A stretch of DNA of 48,305 bases from Paludibacteraceae bacterium (GTDB taxonomy: Bacteria; Bacteroidota; Bacteroidia; Bacteroidales; Paludibacteraceae), in NCBI GenBank assembly GCA_905233925.1, contig CAJOFV010000008.1, positions 1 to 48,305 on the forward strand. Direction: 5' to 3'. A model generated the notes under the pieces. That model was not told where the DNA came from, searched no databases, and worked only from the letters and a program-made list of their open reading frames with translations. This document shows, one piece after another, positions 33,365 through 41,563 of the stretch (the first letter of the stretch is position 1; every line of letters begins with the position of its first letter). Position numbers and translations under genes: made by a program.

Positions 33365-34365
33365 AAAGAGCAACGTATATATTTCTGATTCTCTGCGTGT
33401 TAATGTCCTGCACGTCCAAACGGCAGTATTTTCCGAAAGATTTGGAGCCGCAGCACGTTGACTTGGTGCGGTTTGACCGTGCGCTGCTGAATGTGGATTC
33501 TGTTTCGGCGTTGCAGGACATCCGGATTCTGTATGACGAATATCCGGAATTTATGCCTGTTTTCGTGGAGGATATTCTTGGCCTGCCGACAGCCGACACC
33601 GCCTATCTGGCACAGCAACTGCCCGTTTTTCTGGCAGATACATTATACGGATTTTCCCAGACCAATCGCCGTGAACGGGAAGTTTTTGCCGATACCAGAG
33701 ACATTGAAACAGCCCTTGACAATGCTTTTGCCCGCGTGCATTTTCTTTATCCGGACTTGCCGCTTCCGACGGTATATCTGTTTATTTCGGGTTTCAATGC
33801 CTCGCTGCTGTTTGTGGGCGATGACATGGCGGTCGGCGCGGACATGTATCTCGGTTCGGATTATGAGTACTACAACCGTGTGGTGTATGATTACCAGAAA
33901 CGTACGATGCGCAAGGAATGTATTCCGGTGGATGTGGTCAGTGCCTTTTTGTTCCGCAACCTGCCCTATACTTCGACTAAAAGCCGGCTGCTTGACAATA
34001 TGATTTACCGCGGGAAGATTATGTACCTGCTGGCGCAGATTTTTTCCGACCTGCCGCCGTACGAGGTTATGGGATATACGAAAGAGCAGTGGGATTGGTG
34101 CGTGCGCAACGAACGTGCCATCTGGCACCTGATAATGGACAAGCGCGATTTATTCAAGACCGAATCGCTTGTGCTGACATCCTACCTCAACGACGGACCA
34201 TTTACGGCGGAGATTTCGCAGGACTCTCCCGGACGCCTCGGCACATGGATCGGGTGGCGCATTTCCGAGAGTTATATGCAACATAACAAGGAGGTTACGC
34301 TTCAGCAGCTTATCGCCGAACCCAACGCGGAACTTATCCTTCAAGACAGTTATTACAAGCCATGA
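33361..34365 (+). CDS. gldB: GldB-family lipoprotein
   Basis: A 334-residue lipoprotein (lipobox VLMSC, Cys17). It resembles the gliding-motility lipoprotein GldB family: [14 protein letters not shown] near the N-terminus, then [39 protein letters not shown] and [23 protein letters not shown]. GldB is essential for gliding in Flavobacterium, but homologues occur widely in non-gliding Bacteroidota. It overlaps lolD and sufS by ATGA. Confidence 0.75.
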   Translation: MKRATYIFLILCVLMSCTSKRQYFPKDLEPQHVDLVRFDRALLNVDSVSALQDIRILYDEYPEFMPVFVEDILGLPTADTAYLAQQLPVFLADTLYGFSQTNRREREVFADTRDIETALDNAFARVHFLYPDLPLPTVYLFISGFNASLLFVGDDMAVGADMYLGSDYEYYNRVVYDYQKRTMRKECIPVDVVSAFLFRNLPYTSTKSRLLDNMIYRGKIMYLLAQIFSDLPPYEVMGYTKEQWDWCVRNERAIWHLIMDKRDLFKTESLVLTSYLNDGPFTAEISQDSPGRLGTWIGWRISESYMQHNKEVTLQQLIAEPNAELILQDSYYKP

Positions 34366-35564
34366 ACAGAGCCGATTTTCCCATATTGAACGAGCAGGTA
34401 TATAACAGACCGTTAGTGTATTTTGACAATGCTGCGACAACGCAGAAGCCGCAGGTTGTGATAGATGCCATTGCAGAGGCATACAGTCATTGGAACGCCA
34501 ATATCCACAGGGCTGTTCATCATCTCAGTCAGGTTGCGACCGCCAAGCACGAGCAGGCGCGTCAGCGCGTCGCCGATTTCCTCGGAGCCGCTTCCGCAAA
34601 GGAGATTGTCTTTACCAAAGGCACCACCGACAGCCTCAATATGCTCGCGTTTTCATTCGGCGAAGCGTTTGTCCGTGAAGGCGACGAAATCATTGTTTCG
34701 CAACTGGAGCACCATTCGAATATTGTGCCGTGGCAAATGCTCTGCGAGCGCAAGAAAGCGGTGCTGAAGGTTATTCCGCTGCGGGAGGATTTGAGCTTGG
34801 ATATACATGCATTTGAAGCCTTGCTGTCCGAACGTACGAGATTGGTTTCTGTGGCGCACGTAAGCAATGTGCTCGGCATCATCAATCCTGTTGCCGAAAT
34901 TATCCGGTTGGCTCATGCGCACAATATTCCGGTTTGCATTGACAGCGCCCAGTCCGCGGCGCATCTGCCTGTGAATGTGCAGGAATTGGATTGCGATTTC
35001 TTTGTATGCTCAGCGCACAAGATGTACGGTCCAACCGGTCTCGGCGTGCTTTACGGCAAAGAGAAATGGCTTGAAATCCTGCCGCCCGCAGAGGGTGGGG
35101 GGGAGATGATTGAGCATGTCCGCTTTGACCACACCACCTACAATACATTGCCTTATAAGTTTGAGGCGGGAACACCTGATTTCATCGGAACGGCCGCCTT
35201 TGCCCAAGCGTTGGACTATATTGATGCCATCGGACGAGACACTATTCAGCATTACGAAGACAAACTCACCTGCTATGCTGAGGAGCAGCTTGCACAAATT
35301 CCCGGTATCCGGCTGTATGCTGCCGGTCTGCCCAAAGCCGGAGTCATCAGTTTTAACGTTGCGGACATTCATCCCTTTGACCTCGGCACCCTTCTTGACA
35401 GGCAGGGCATAGCTGTCCGCACGGGGCATCATTGCGCCGAGCCGCTAATTGATTATCTCGGTGTTCCAGGGACGGTGCGAGTATCCTTTGCGCTGTACAA
35501 CACGACCGATGAAATCGAAGTTTTTATAGCGTCTCTTCGTAAGGCTGTTAATATGTTGTCCTGA
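34362..35564 (+). CDS. sufS: cysteine desulfurase SufS
   Basis: A 400-residue PLP enzyme of the class II (SufS/CsdA) type. FDNAATTQKP at the N-terminus, HRAVHHLSQ, THE-like LEHHSNIVPWQ, PLP lysine K220 in SAHKMYGPTGLGVLYG and the sulfur-accepting Cys358 in RTGHHCAEPL. It supplies persulfide sulfur for Fe-S clusters. sufB, sufC, sufD and sufU/E are not adjacent, which is unusual for a SufS gene; they would have to lie outside this window. Confidence 0.95.
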   Translation: MNRADFPILNEQVYNRPLVYFDNAATTQKPQVVIDAIAEAYSHWNANIHRAVHHLSQVATAKHEQARQRVADFLGAASAKEIVFTKGTTDSLNMLAFSFGEAFVREGDEIIVSQLEHHSNIVPWQMLCERKKAVLKVIPLREDLSLDIHAFEALLSERTRLVSVAHVSNVLGIINPVAEIIRLAHAHNIPVCIDSAQSAAHLPVNVQELDCDFFVCSAHKMYGPTGLGVLYGKEKWLEILPPAEGGGEMIEHVRFDHTTYNTLPYKFEAGTPDFIGTAAFAQALDYIDAIGRDTIQHYEDKLTCYAEEQLAQIPGIRLYAAGLPKAGVISFNVADIHPFDLGTLLDRQGIAVRTGHHCAEPLIDYLGVPGTVRVSFALYNTTDEIEVFIASLRKAVNMLS

Positions 35565-36484
35565 TGCGGCTGTTCGTCCTGATTATCGGTTTCTTTTTAT
35601 CTGTTTCTGCTGCGGCGGAAGTGACCATTATGTCCTATAATGTGGAAAACTTTTTCCATCCTTCCGTGGATTCTCTTAATCCCGACCGTGACTTCACGCC
35701 GGACGGTCCGCGGCGCTGGTCATACGTCCGCTTTTCCCGCAAAACCGAACAGCTTGCTCGCGTCATTGCCTCTGCTACGCCCGATTCCTACCCTGATTTT
35801 GTGGCGCTGAACGAGGTAGAAAGTGACAGTTGCCTTATCCGTCTTTGCCGGAAAATGCCGCATTATCCGTATCGTTTCATTCATTTTGACAGTCCCGACA
35901 AACGCGGTATTGACGTAGCGTTGTTTTATGACTCCACCCGTTGCCGCCCTTTGAACGCCCGTCCGGTGCAGGTTGTTTTGCCGCAAACGACCACCCGCGA
36001 TTTGCTTTATGCCTCATTCCTGCTCGATGAGAGCGATACTATTCATATCATTGCATGCCATTTGCCTTCCCAACTTGGAGGCTATAAGGCTTCGCAGTCC
36101 AAGCGCGATATCGCAAAAGCCCTTATCCGTCAACTCGCCGATTCCGTGCTTCATGTTTCGCTAGCTGCCCGCATCATCGTCTGCGGGGACATGAACATGC
36201 CGCCGAAGGATGACCTTCTGCCACTCAGGAATCTTATGCTTACCACCCAAAAACCGCTTCCGGCGACACATAAATACCGCGGTATATGGACCTGTTTAGA
36301 CCAGTTTTATGTATCCGAACCGCTTTTTGACCATGCGGCTGCACGCGTTTTTGATGCCCGATGGCTGCAAGAGGAGGACCGCCGTTATTTAGACCTTCGT
36401 CCCAAGCGCACTTTTGTCGGATTCCGTTACAGCCGCGATGGCTTTTCAGACCACTTGCCAATTCTCCTTACAATTGACCGATAA
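35564..36484 (+). CDS. secreted endonuclease/exonuclease/phosphatase-family protein
   Basis: A 306-residue protein with a signal peptide (MRLFVLIIGFFLSVSAAA) and an EEP (DNase I-like) fold: VTIMSYNVENFFHP, DFVALNEVESD (metal-binding Glu), IIACHLPSQLGG, VCGDMNMPPKD and the terminal SDHLPILLTI. The catalytic Asn, Asp and His positions look present, so hydrolysis of phosphodiester or phosphate bonds outside the cytoplasm is likely; the substrate is unknown. It starts on the last base of the sufS stop (TGATG) and ends the operon before a hairpin. Confidence 0.88.
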   Translation: MRLFVLIIGFFLSVSAAAEVTIMSYNVENFFHPSVDSLNPDRDFTPDGPRRWSYVRFSRKTEQLARVIASATPDSYPDFVALNEVESDSCLIRLCRKMPHYPYRFIHFDSPDKRGIDVALFYDSTRCRPLNARPVQVVLPQTTTRDLLYASFLLDESDTIHIIACHLPSQLGGYKASQSKRDIAKALIRQLADSVLHVSLAARIIVCGDMNMPPKDDLLPLRNLMLTTQKPLPATHKYRGIWTCLDQFYVSEPLFDHAAARVFDARWLQEEDRRYLDLRPKRTFVGFRYSRDGFSDHLPILLTIDR

Positions 36485-36487
36485 ACC

Positions 36488-36528
36488 GTGTATTTTTCCG
36501 CTTTATAATTAAAAAATACACTTTTTTA
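36488..36528 (+). terminator. intrinsic terminator of the lolD-sufS operon
   Basis: GTGTATTTTT (36488-36497) pairs with AAAAATACAC (36512-36521) around a 14-nt loop, followed by six T. Confidence 0.7.
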
Positions 36529-36581
36529 GCGAAAAATTACACTTTTTTTTAAGATTATTCGTAATAATCAGATTTTTGTTG

Positions 36582-36589
36582 TATCTTTG
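36582..36589 (+). promoter_or_regulatory. promoter -7 element of the second araC-type gene
   Basis: TATCTTTG at 36582-36589. No good TTG at the expected distance. It excludes in-frame starts upstream of 36611. Confidence 0.5.
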
Positions 36590-36610
36590 CAGCCAAATAG
36601 CGTTTTTAGT

Positions 36611-37456
36611 ATGGAACTGCAAAAAAATATCCCTTTGTTGGATTGTCCGGTAGACTACCTGATCGGCGATGCCAGTGGTAAGATTATGAACGAGTACGGG
36701 CGCTTCCCGTGCAAAATCATGTGTGGCGTATATGCGTTTTTAGTGCGCGGAAAAGCTACTGCAACCATTAACATTACCAAGTATGACTTTAACCAGAACG
36801 ACATTCTGCTCCTTGAGCCGGGCAGTTTTCTGCTCATTCACGAATGCAGCGAGGATGCGCTTGTGTATTATCTGCTGTTCTCGTCGTCCTTCCTTGAGAA
36901 GAACACTTTCAACAGCCGCATGTCACTGGCAGCCATGCAGTTACGCTCGCCGATTATTCATCTTCAGTCGGCGCAGGCAGCGGTTATCAACGACTTTGCG
37001 TCCCTTCTTTTCAAGGCGACGAACGTAGAGCCGTCCATGCTTAATTCTGAAAAGATGGTGCATATATTCAATCTGCTTCAGACGGCGTATTCCAACTATG
37101 CGCAGTCCTCGGAGGATATGATTATCAAGCCCATTGACCGGAAAATGGAGATTTATCAGGACTATTGCCAGTTGGTCATGAAGCATTATCAGGAATGGCA
37201 CCATGTATCGCAGTATGCAGATGCCATGCGTCTTACTTTGCCGCATCTCTGTTCCACAATCCGTTCCGCGAGCAGCCGTACTGCCGGTGACATTATTATC
37301 GATGCCATATTGACCGACGCCAAGGCGCAACTCAAACTCACCACCACGCAGATAAAGGAGATTGCCGCTTCGTTGGGCTTTGACAATGTGGCATTCTTCA
37401 ACCGTTTCTTCAAAACCCACACCGGCGTTACCCCCAAAACCTATCGCAACACCTGA
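36611..37456 (+). CDS. AraC-family transcriptional regulator
   Basis: A 281-residue regulator with an N-terminal cupin-like sensor (YAFLVRGKATATINITKYDFNQNDILLLEPGSFLLIHE) and a C-terminal AraC DNA-binding domain; its second helix-turn-helix (TTQIKEIAASLGFDNVAFFNRFFKTHTGVTPKTYR) is canonical and the first (ISQYADAMRLTLPHLCSTIRSASSRTAGDI-like) more divergent. The ATG at 36611 follows the promoter. The DUF3089 gene 25 nt downstream is on the same strand and probably co-transcribed. Its regulon cannot be inferred. Confidence 0.9.
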   Translation: MELQKNIPLLDCPVDYLIGDASGKIMNEYGRFPCKIMCGVYAFLVRGKATATINITKYDFNQNDILLLEPGSFLLIHECSEDALVYYLLFSSSFLEKNTFNSRMSLAAMQLRSPIIHLQSAQAAVINDFASLLFKATNVEPSMLNSEKMVHIFNLLQTAYSNYAQSSEDMIIKPIDRKMEIYQDYCQLVMKHYQEWHHVSQYADAMRLTLPHLCSTIRSASSRTAGDIIIDAILTDAKAQLKLTTTQIKEIAASLGFDNVAFFNRFFKTHTGVTPKTYRNT

Positions 37457-37481
37457 CAAACAGGAATGGTTTTGTAACTGT

Positions 37482-38438
37482 ATGAATAGAACATTCTATT
37501 TTATCACGTTATCGCTTGTATTGTTTTTCGCTTGTTCATGCGGGAGACAGGACAGGGGCTTGGACTACGAAAACTGTTCTTTGTGGTATATATCCGCTCA
37601 TGATAGTGCCCAAGCGGATATTTTCTATGTCTGCTCCACGGAAACTGGCGATTGGGTGAACGCGCAGGGTGATACCATGCACTTTGCCGATATGAACAAT
37701 CCGACGCATTGTGCGGCGTTGTATGGCGAGATGGCAGGTGTGGATTCATTGGTTTGCCCCGATTGCTGCTGTTTCTTTGCGCCGTATTACCGCCAGGCGA
37801 CAATGGAAGGTTTGTTAAAAGACACGACCTTGTTTCGTTCGCGTTGTGCAACAGCAACAGCGGATGTGCAGCAGGCGTTCGATCACTATATGCGCCATTT
37901 GAACAATGGCCGCCGGTTCATACTGATGGGATATTCGCAAGGCGGCTATGCTGTGGTGGAACTGCTTAAACATCTGACAGCGGAGCAGGCGCAGCGCATG
38001 GTTGCAGCGTACGTGATAGGTTATCAGGTTACTGCGCACGATTTGGAGCATCCGCGTATCCGCGCTGCGCAAAAGGCAACAGACACCGGTGTGACAATCT
38101 GTTTCAACTCGGCGGTTTCGGCAGACGCAGCAATAGATATTCTGAGCGGCAGCACGGTTATTGGCATCAATCCCGTCAATTGGTGTACGGATGCCACACC
38201 GGCAGCGTATGTCTATGATTACGGCGGTGCATGCGACACGCTCACGGCAACGCTGGACACACTTACGCACCTCACGCTCATTGACGGATATCACGGCACT
38301 TGTCCGCTCATTCCTTTTGTCGGACGCGAGGGCAATTACCATTGTCTGGAGATACCGCTTTATTACCGTTCATTGCGGGAAAATATAGCTTTGCGGTGCA
38401 ACACGGATGGCAGAGACCTTAATCAAACACCTCGATAA
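37482..38438 (+). CDS. DUF3089 alpha/beta-hydrolase-like exported protein
   Basis: The start at 37482 gives 318 residues beginning with an N-terminal signal peptide (MNRTFYFITLSLVLFFACSCG); the Cys residues could form a weak lipobox. Family marks: QADIFYVCSTETGDW, CCCFFAPYYRQATMEG, VQQAFDHYMRHLNNGRRFILMGYSQGGYAVVELLK with the nucleophile Ser in GYSQGG, and a late HGTCPLIPF with the likely catalytic His near GYHGTC. DUF3089 proteins are predicted lipase/esterase-like hydrolases. The 3' end overlaps convergent recO by 20 bp. Confidence 0.75.
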   Translation: MNRTFYFITLSLVLFFACSCGRQDRGLDYENCSLWYISAHDSAQADIFYVCSTETGDWVNAQGDTMHFADMNNPTHCAALYGEMAGVDSLVCPDCCCFFAPYYRQATMEGLLKDTTLFRSRCATATADVQQAFDHYMRHLNNGRRFILMGYSQGGYAVVELLKHLTAEQAQRMVAAYVIGYQVTAHDLEHPRIRAAQKATDTGVTICFNSAVSADAAIDILSGSTVIGINPVNWCTDATPAAYVYDYGGACDTLTATLDTLTHLTLIDGYHGTCPLIPFVGREGNYHCLEIPLYYRSLRENIALRCNTDGRDLNQTPR

Positions 38439-39051
38439 GGACGTCCAAAGAAAGAGGCGGGCGGAAATCTTCAATATGAAGCGAATAGTAGTCGCAGAGT
38501 TGACGGAGAAGTTGCTGGCGGTCGGAACGTGAGACCGGCACACGCAACAATTCGGGATGCTCGACGGAATCAATGGCAAAACCCAACTGTGCCGCAAAAC
38601 CGACCATAAAATCCGTGTGAAAACGCTCTAAAGCAGAAGTCTGATTGAGCAGTAGCAGGTTTTCTGTAAGGAATCGGAACAACGTTTCATCGGGCATCGG
38701 ATGGCGCAGAATACGGAACAAGACTTCCGCGAGAAACATTTTCACAGACGAAAGTCGAAAGTCAAAAGTAGAAAGCTGCAGGCGCGAGCGGTGTCCGGCA
38801 TGTAAATCCTGTGCATCCGGTTGAAGCAAATGTGCCTCCTTGAGTGTCGGAATCGGCCTGTCAGGACGGATATCCGCCGTGATTTCAATCATGGAAAGCG
38901 GCGCATAAAGGGCGGCGGATTTCTTTTTTGAGCCTGCGCCGTACACCATAAAATTCACCCGCCCGCCGGAGCGCGTGTAGGTGTGCAAAATATGCGAGCG
39001 GTCAGAGTGCCGTTGCAGATTCAAAACGATGGCTTCTGTAGTGACTAACAT
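38419..39051 (-). CDS. recO: DNA repair protein RecO
   Basis: The start at 39051 (MLVTTEAIVLNLQRHSDRSHILHTYTRSGGRVNFMVYG) gives a 210-residue RecO with its N-terminal OB-fold; the in-frame Met at 39117 lies in front of the promoter element. RecO loads RecA with RecR and anneals single strands. The helical domain continues with KMFLAEVLFRILRHPMPDETLFRFL and ends SLDVLIEVFD, typical of Bacteroidota RecO. Before KMFLAEVLF there is an extra QLSTFDFRLSSV stretch encoded by a 7-nt tandem repeat. The family's zinc-binding Cys cluster is absent, as in many Bacteroidota members. Confidence 0.88.
   Translation of the reverse strand: MLVTTEAIVLNLQRHSDRSHILHTYTRSGGRVNFMVYGAGSKKKSAALYAPLSMIEITADIRPDRPIPTLKEAHLLQPDAQDLHAGHRSRLQLSTFDFRLSSVKMFLAEVLFRILRHPMPDETLFRFLTENLLLLNQTSALERFHTDFMVGFAAQLGFAIDSVEHPELLRVPVSRSDRQQLLRQLCDYYSLHIEDFRPPLSLDVLIEVFD
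38749..38776. repeat. 7-nt tandem repeat inside recO
   Basis: Four 7-nt units on the plus strand: CGAAAGT (38749), CGAAAGT (38756), CAAAAGT (38763), AGAAAGC (38770). It encodes the extra STFDFRLSS stretch of RecO. Confidence 0.8.
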
Positions 39052-39073
39052 CCCTTTTTTTGCTATTCCGACT

Positions 39074-39082
39074 GCAAAAGTA
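39074..39082 (-). promoter_or_regulatory. promoter -7 element of recO
   Basis: On the minus strand TACTTTTGC, about 23 nt before the chosen recO ATG. Confidence 0.6.
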
Positions 39083-39135
39083 CAACATTTTTTCGACATA
39101 AAAAGCATGAAAAGCAAAAAAAATGCAAAAAATTT

Positions 39136-39165
39136 TTGCTAATTCAGAAAAAAGCAGTACCTTTG
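39136..39165 (+). promoter_or_regulatory. promoter of rpmH
   Basis: TTG at 39136-39138, 19-nt spacer, TACCTTTG at 39158-39165. Confidence 0.7.
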
Positions 39166-39174
39166 CACGCTTTT

Positions 39175-39234
39175 TTCGTCTAACGGCTATGACGAAAGGC
39201 GTTAAACAGACCAATAATCGCCCCGTGACGGGGC
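39175..39234 (+). promoter_or_regulatory. structured 5' leader of rpmH
   Basis: Two hairpins in the about 80-nt leader. The first pairs TTCGTC (39175-39180) with GACGAA (39191-39196). The second pairs GCCCC (39220-39224) with GGGGC (39230-39234) around GTGAC. No T-run follows, so they are not terminators. A leader-based control of L34 is possible but not shown. Confidence 0.45.
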
Positions 39235-39250
39235 CTAAAAAACAAAGAAT

Positions 39251-39409
39251 ATGAAACGTACATTCCAACCTTCACAGCGCAAAAGACGCAACAAACACGG
39301 TTTCCTTGAGAGAATGGCTACCGCTAACGGTCGCCGCGTGTTGGCAGCCCGCCGTGCAAAAGGTCGCAAGAAACTGACCGTTGCAGACGAAGGACGCCAC
39401 AAGTATTAA
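39251..39409 (+). CDS. rpmH: 50S ribosomal protein L34
   Basis: A 52-residue, highly basic protein: [20 protein letters not shown], then [22 protein letters not shown]. This is the nearly invariant L34 pattern with a short Bacteroidota C-terminal extension ([10 protein letters not shown]). L34 is part of the large ribosomal subunit. In many bacteria rpmH lies beside rnpA and dnaA; here rbfA follows instead. It has its own strong promoter, a structured leader and a downstream hairpin terminator. Confidence 0.98.
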   Translation: MKRTFQPSQRKRRNKHGFLERMATANGRRVLAARRAKGRKKLTVADEGRHKY

Positions 39410-39410
39410 T

Positions 39411-39437
39411 TGACAATTTCGACAATTGACAATTGAA
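39411..39437 (+). repeat. GACAATT short tandem repeat
   Basis: Directly after the rpmH stop: GACAATTTC, GACAATT, GACAATT, with steps of 9 then 7 nt. A similar TTTGACAAT word appears at 47500-47508. Confidence 0.6.
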
Positions 39438-39441
39438 ATAC

Positions 39442-39476
39442 AGGGAAAAGAGATTCGTCTCCTTTCCCTTGTTTTG
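39442..39476 (+). terminator. intrinsic terminator/attenuator after rpmH
   Basis: A 12-bp stem with one mismatch (39442-39453 with 39458-39469) closed by a TTCG tetraloop, followed by TGTTTT. No separate TAnnTTTG promoter is visible between it and rbfA, so the operon downstream probably depends on read-through. Confidence 0.7.
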
Positions 39477-39483
39477 CAAAATT

Positions 39484-39819
39484 ATGGAAACAACAAGACA
39501 ACACAAGATCGCGCGTCTGATTCAAAAGGACTTGAGCGATATTTTTCTGCGGTACGCACGCAATTTGGGCGGTGTGCTCATCTCGGTCAGTGAGGTACGC
39601 ATCTCGCCCGATTTGGCGATAGCACACGTCTATCTGAGCATCTTCCCGCAGGACAAAGTGGCATCGACGATGGAGCATATCGAGAAAGAACAAGGCCGTA
39701 TCCGCGGTGAAATGGGCAATCTCGAGCGCCATCAGTTGCGTATCATTCCCGAACTGCATTTCCATCTGGACGAAACCATCGAACGCATGGAACGCATTGA
39801 TGAACTGCTGAAACAGTGA
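39484..39819 (+). CDS. rbfA: ribosome-binding factor A
   Basis: A 111-residue KH-fold protein needed for 16S rRNA processing and 30S maturation. METTRQHKIARLIQKDLSDIFLRYA and VSEVRISPDLAIAHVYLSIFP are family signatures; the C-terminus LRIIPELHFHLDETIERMERIDELL is typical. The start at 39484 is preferred over 39433, which lies inside the rpmH repeat and terminator. Its stop overlaps the GTG start of the permease (GTGA). Confidence 0.95.
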   Translation: METTRQHKIARLIQKDLSDIFLRYARNLGGVLISVSEVRISPDLAIAHVYLSIFPQDKVASTMEHIEKEQGRIRGEMGNLERHQLRIIPELHFHLDETIERMERIDELLKQ

Positions 39820-41030
39820 GTATCGAGCGGCACATAGCCTGGCGGTACATCTTCAGCAAGAAGAGCCACAACGCCATCAACATCGTCAGCGGCGTAAGTG
39901 CTGCGGCGGTAGGGGTTGTGACGGCGGCCATGGTGTGTGTGCTCAGCGTGATGAACGGCTTCGGATCGCTGATTGAGGGTATGTTCTCGCAGTTTGACCC
40001 TGAACTGCGTATCACGGCAGTTGAGGGCAAATATTTTTCCGTGGACGATGAGGCTGTGCGCAACGTTCTGGCGCTGCCGGTGGTAGCGGTCACTTCGCAA
40101 GTGGTCGAGGAGACGGCGCTTATCCGATACAAGGACCATCAGATGCCGGCACATCTAATGGGAGTGGACGATAATTTTCAGGCACTTACAGGCATTGATT
40201 CAATTATCACGGATGGCTACTACAGCGTTTTTGACGGCGCTTTTGAACGCACTGTGCTCGGTCGGGGTTTGGCAGGACAGATAGGCATCAACGCGCATTT
40301 TGTAGGCGGACTGCACATCTACGCCCCCAAACGCAACAGCCGCGTGAACATGCTGCGGCCGGACGAGAGTTTCAATGAGGCGAGTGCGTTCATTGCCGGC
40401 ACGTTTGCCGTCAATCAGGTCAAGTACGATGACAGTTACATGCTCGTTTCGCTGCCGTTGGCGCGTGCGCTGTTTGAATATGACTCACTGACCGTTACGG
40501 CATTGCACGTCCGTCTGACAGACGCAACAGCTGTCAAACAGGCAAAGAAACAGATGCAGCGCATGCTCGGAGAGCGTTTTGTTGTTCAGGACCGCTACGA
40601 GCAACAGGCGGATTTCTTCCGGATACTGAAGGTGGAGAAACTGCTGACCGTTCTGCTGTTGGCATTCATTATGCTCATTGCCTGCTTCAATATCATCAGT
40701 TCGCTGTCAATGCTGATTATTGACAAGCGCGAAGATATCAGAATCTTGCGCAATCTCGGTGCGGACAATATGGTAATCCGGCGTATTTTCCTGTACGAAG
40801 GCTGGCTGACCAGTTCACTGGGTGCGGTTGCCGGTCTCGTTTTAGGTATAGCCATTTGTCTGGTGCAGCAGCATTTCGGGCTTCTCAAACTCGGCTCCGG
40901 AACGGAGTATATCATTTCGTCCTATCCGGTGCAGGTGCAGGCATGGGATATTGCTGTTATCGGTGTAACGGTTATCCTGCTCGGCTTTGCGGCGGCTTGG
41001 TATCCGGTGCGCAAACTGCGTGTAGAATGA
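39816..41030 (+). CDS. LolC/LolE-type lipoprotein-releasing permease (FtsX-like)
   Basis: A 404-residue permease with a GTG start (overlap GTGA with rbfA). N-terminal IAWRYIFSKKSHNAINIVSGVSAAAVGVVTAAMVCVLSVMNG is the LolC/E signature helix, followed by a long periplasmic domain and three C-terminal helices (LLTVLLLAFIMLIACFNIISSLSMLIIDKREDIRILRNLGA, WLTSSLGAVAGLVLGIAICL, WDIAVIGVTVILLGFAAAWYP). The partner ATPase is most likely the LolD encoded at 32705-33364. Bacteroidota often have a single such permease acting as a homodimer, so no letter is assigned. Confidence 0.88.
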   Translation: MSIERHIAWRYIFSKKSHNAINIVSGVSAAAVGVVTAAMVCVLSVMNGFGSLIEGMFSQFDPELRITAVEGKYFSVDDEAVRNVLALPVVAVTSQVVEETALIRYKDHQMPAHLMGVDDNFQALTGIDSIITDGYYSVFDGAFERTVLGRGLAGQIGINAHFVGGLHIYAPKRNSRVNMLRPDESFNEASAFIAGTFAVNQVKYDDSYMLVSLPLARALFEYDSLTVTALHVRLTDATAVKQAKKQMQRMLGERFVVQDRYEQQADFFRILKVEKLLTVLLLAFIMLIACFNIISSLSMLIIDKREDIRILRNLGADNMVIRRIFLYEGWLTSSLGAVAGLVLGIAICLVQQHFGLLKLGSGTEYIISSYPVQVQAWDIAVIGVTVILLGFAAAWYPVRKLRVE

Positions 41031-41563
41031 AAAAGATTATATATATATTGCCTTTTCTGCTGCTGGCATGCAGCTCTAAGAAATCTTCGGAGCAACCGGA
41101 TGTGCTGCTATCCGAATTGACGCAGGGGACGGTGACTTGCTACGGTGCTTATTACAAGGGCTTGGAGCGGAATGTGGTGTCGCTGGATTTGTATTCACAG
41201 GATATCACATTTGACTCGCTTGGCTATGTACATGGAACAGGTACCAACCTGTATATCAGCGATATATTCATCCCGCTGACCGACACCGTTCCTGCGGTTG
41301 GGACATACAAATGCGATACAACGACAGCCCTTAATACCTTCCTTCCCGGCATAGATTTCGAAGGCAACCCGACCGGCACATATATTCTCCGCATTGCCGA
41401 CTCCAAAATCAGCAGTATCATCTTGTGCAATGATTCGTCATTTGTGCTTTCACGCATAGGCGAAATGACCGAAATACAGTTTAATCTTGTTGCGGACAAA
41501 AAGCAGTACAAACTGCATTTCCGCGGCGTGCTGAAGTATGAAGACAAGCGACAGCATTTATAA
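41027..41563 (+). CDS. small lipoprotein of unknown function
   Basis: The start at 41027 (ATGA overlap with the permease) gives 178 residues with a lipoprotein signal (MKKIIYILPFLLLACSS, lipobox LLAC). The mature part is beta-rich (GTVTCYGAYYKGLERNVVSLDLYS, GTYILRIADSKISSIIL, QYKLHFRGVLKY). I do not recognise a family. Its position directly after a lipoprotein-transport permease may be meaningful or only operon packing. It overlaps xerD by 26 bp. Confidence 0.7.
   Translation: MKKIIYILPFLLLACSSKKSSEQPDVLLSELTQGTVTCYGAYYKGLERNVVSLDLYSQDITFDSLGYVHGTGTNLYISDIFIPLTDTVPAVGTYKCDTTTALNTFLPGIDFEGNPTGTYILRIADSKISSIILCNDSSFVLSRIGEMTEIQFNLVADKKQYKLHFRGVLKYEDKRQHL

Noticed and set aside
39217..39236. 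GCCCC/GGGGC hairpin in the rpmH leader as a terminator
   Set aside because: It is followed by A-rich sequence and by the start of the gene, not by a T-run.
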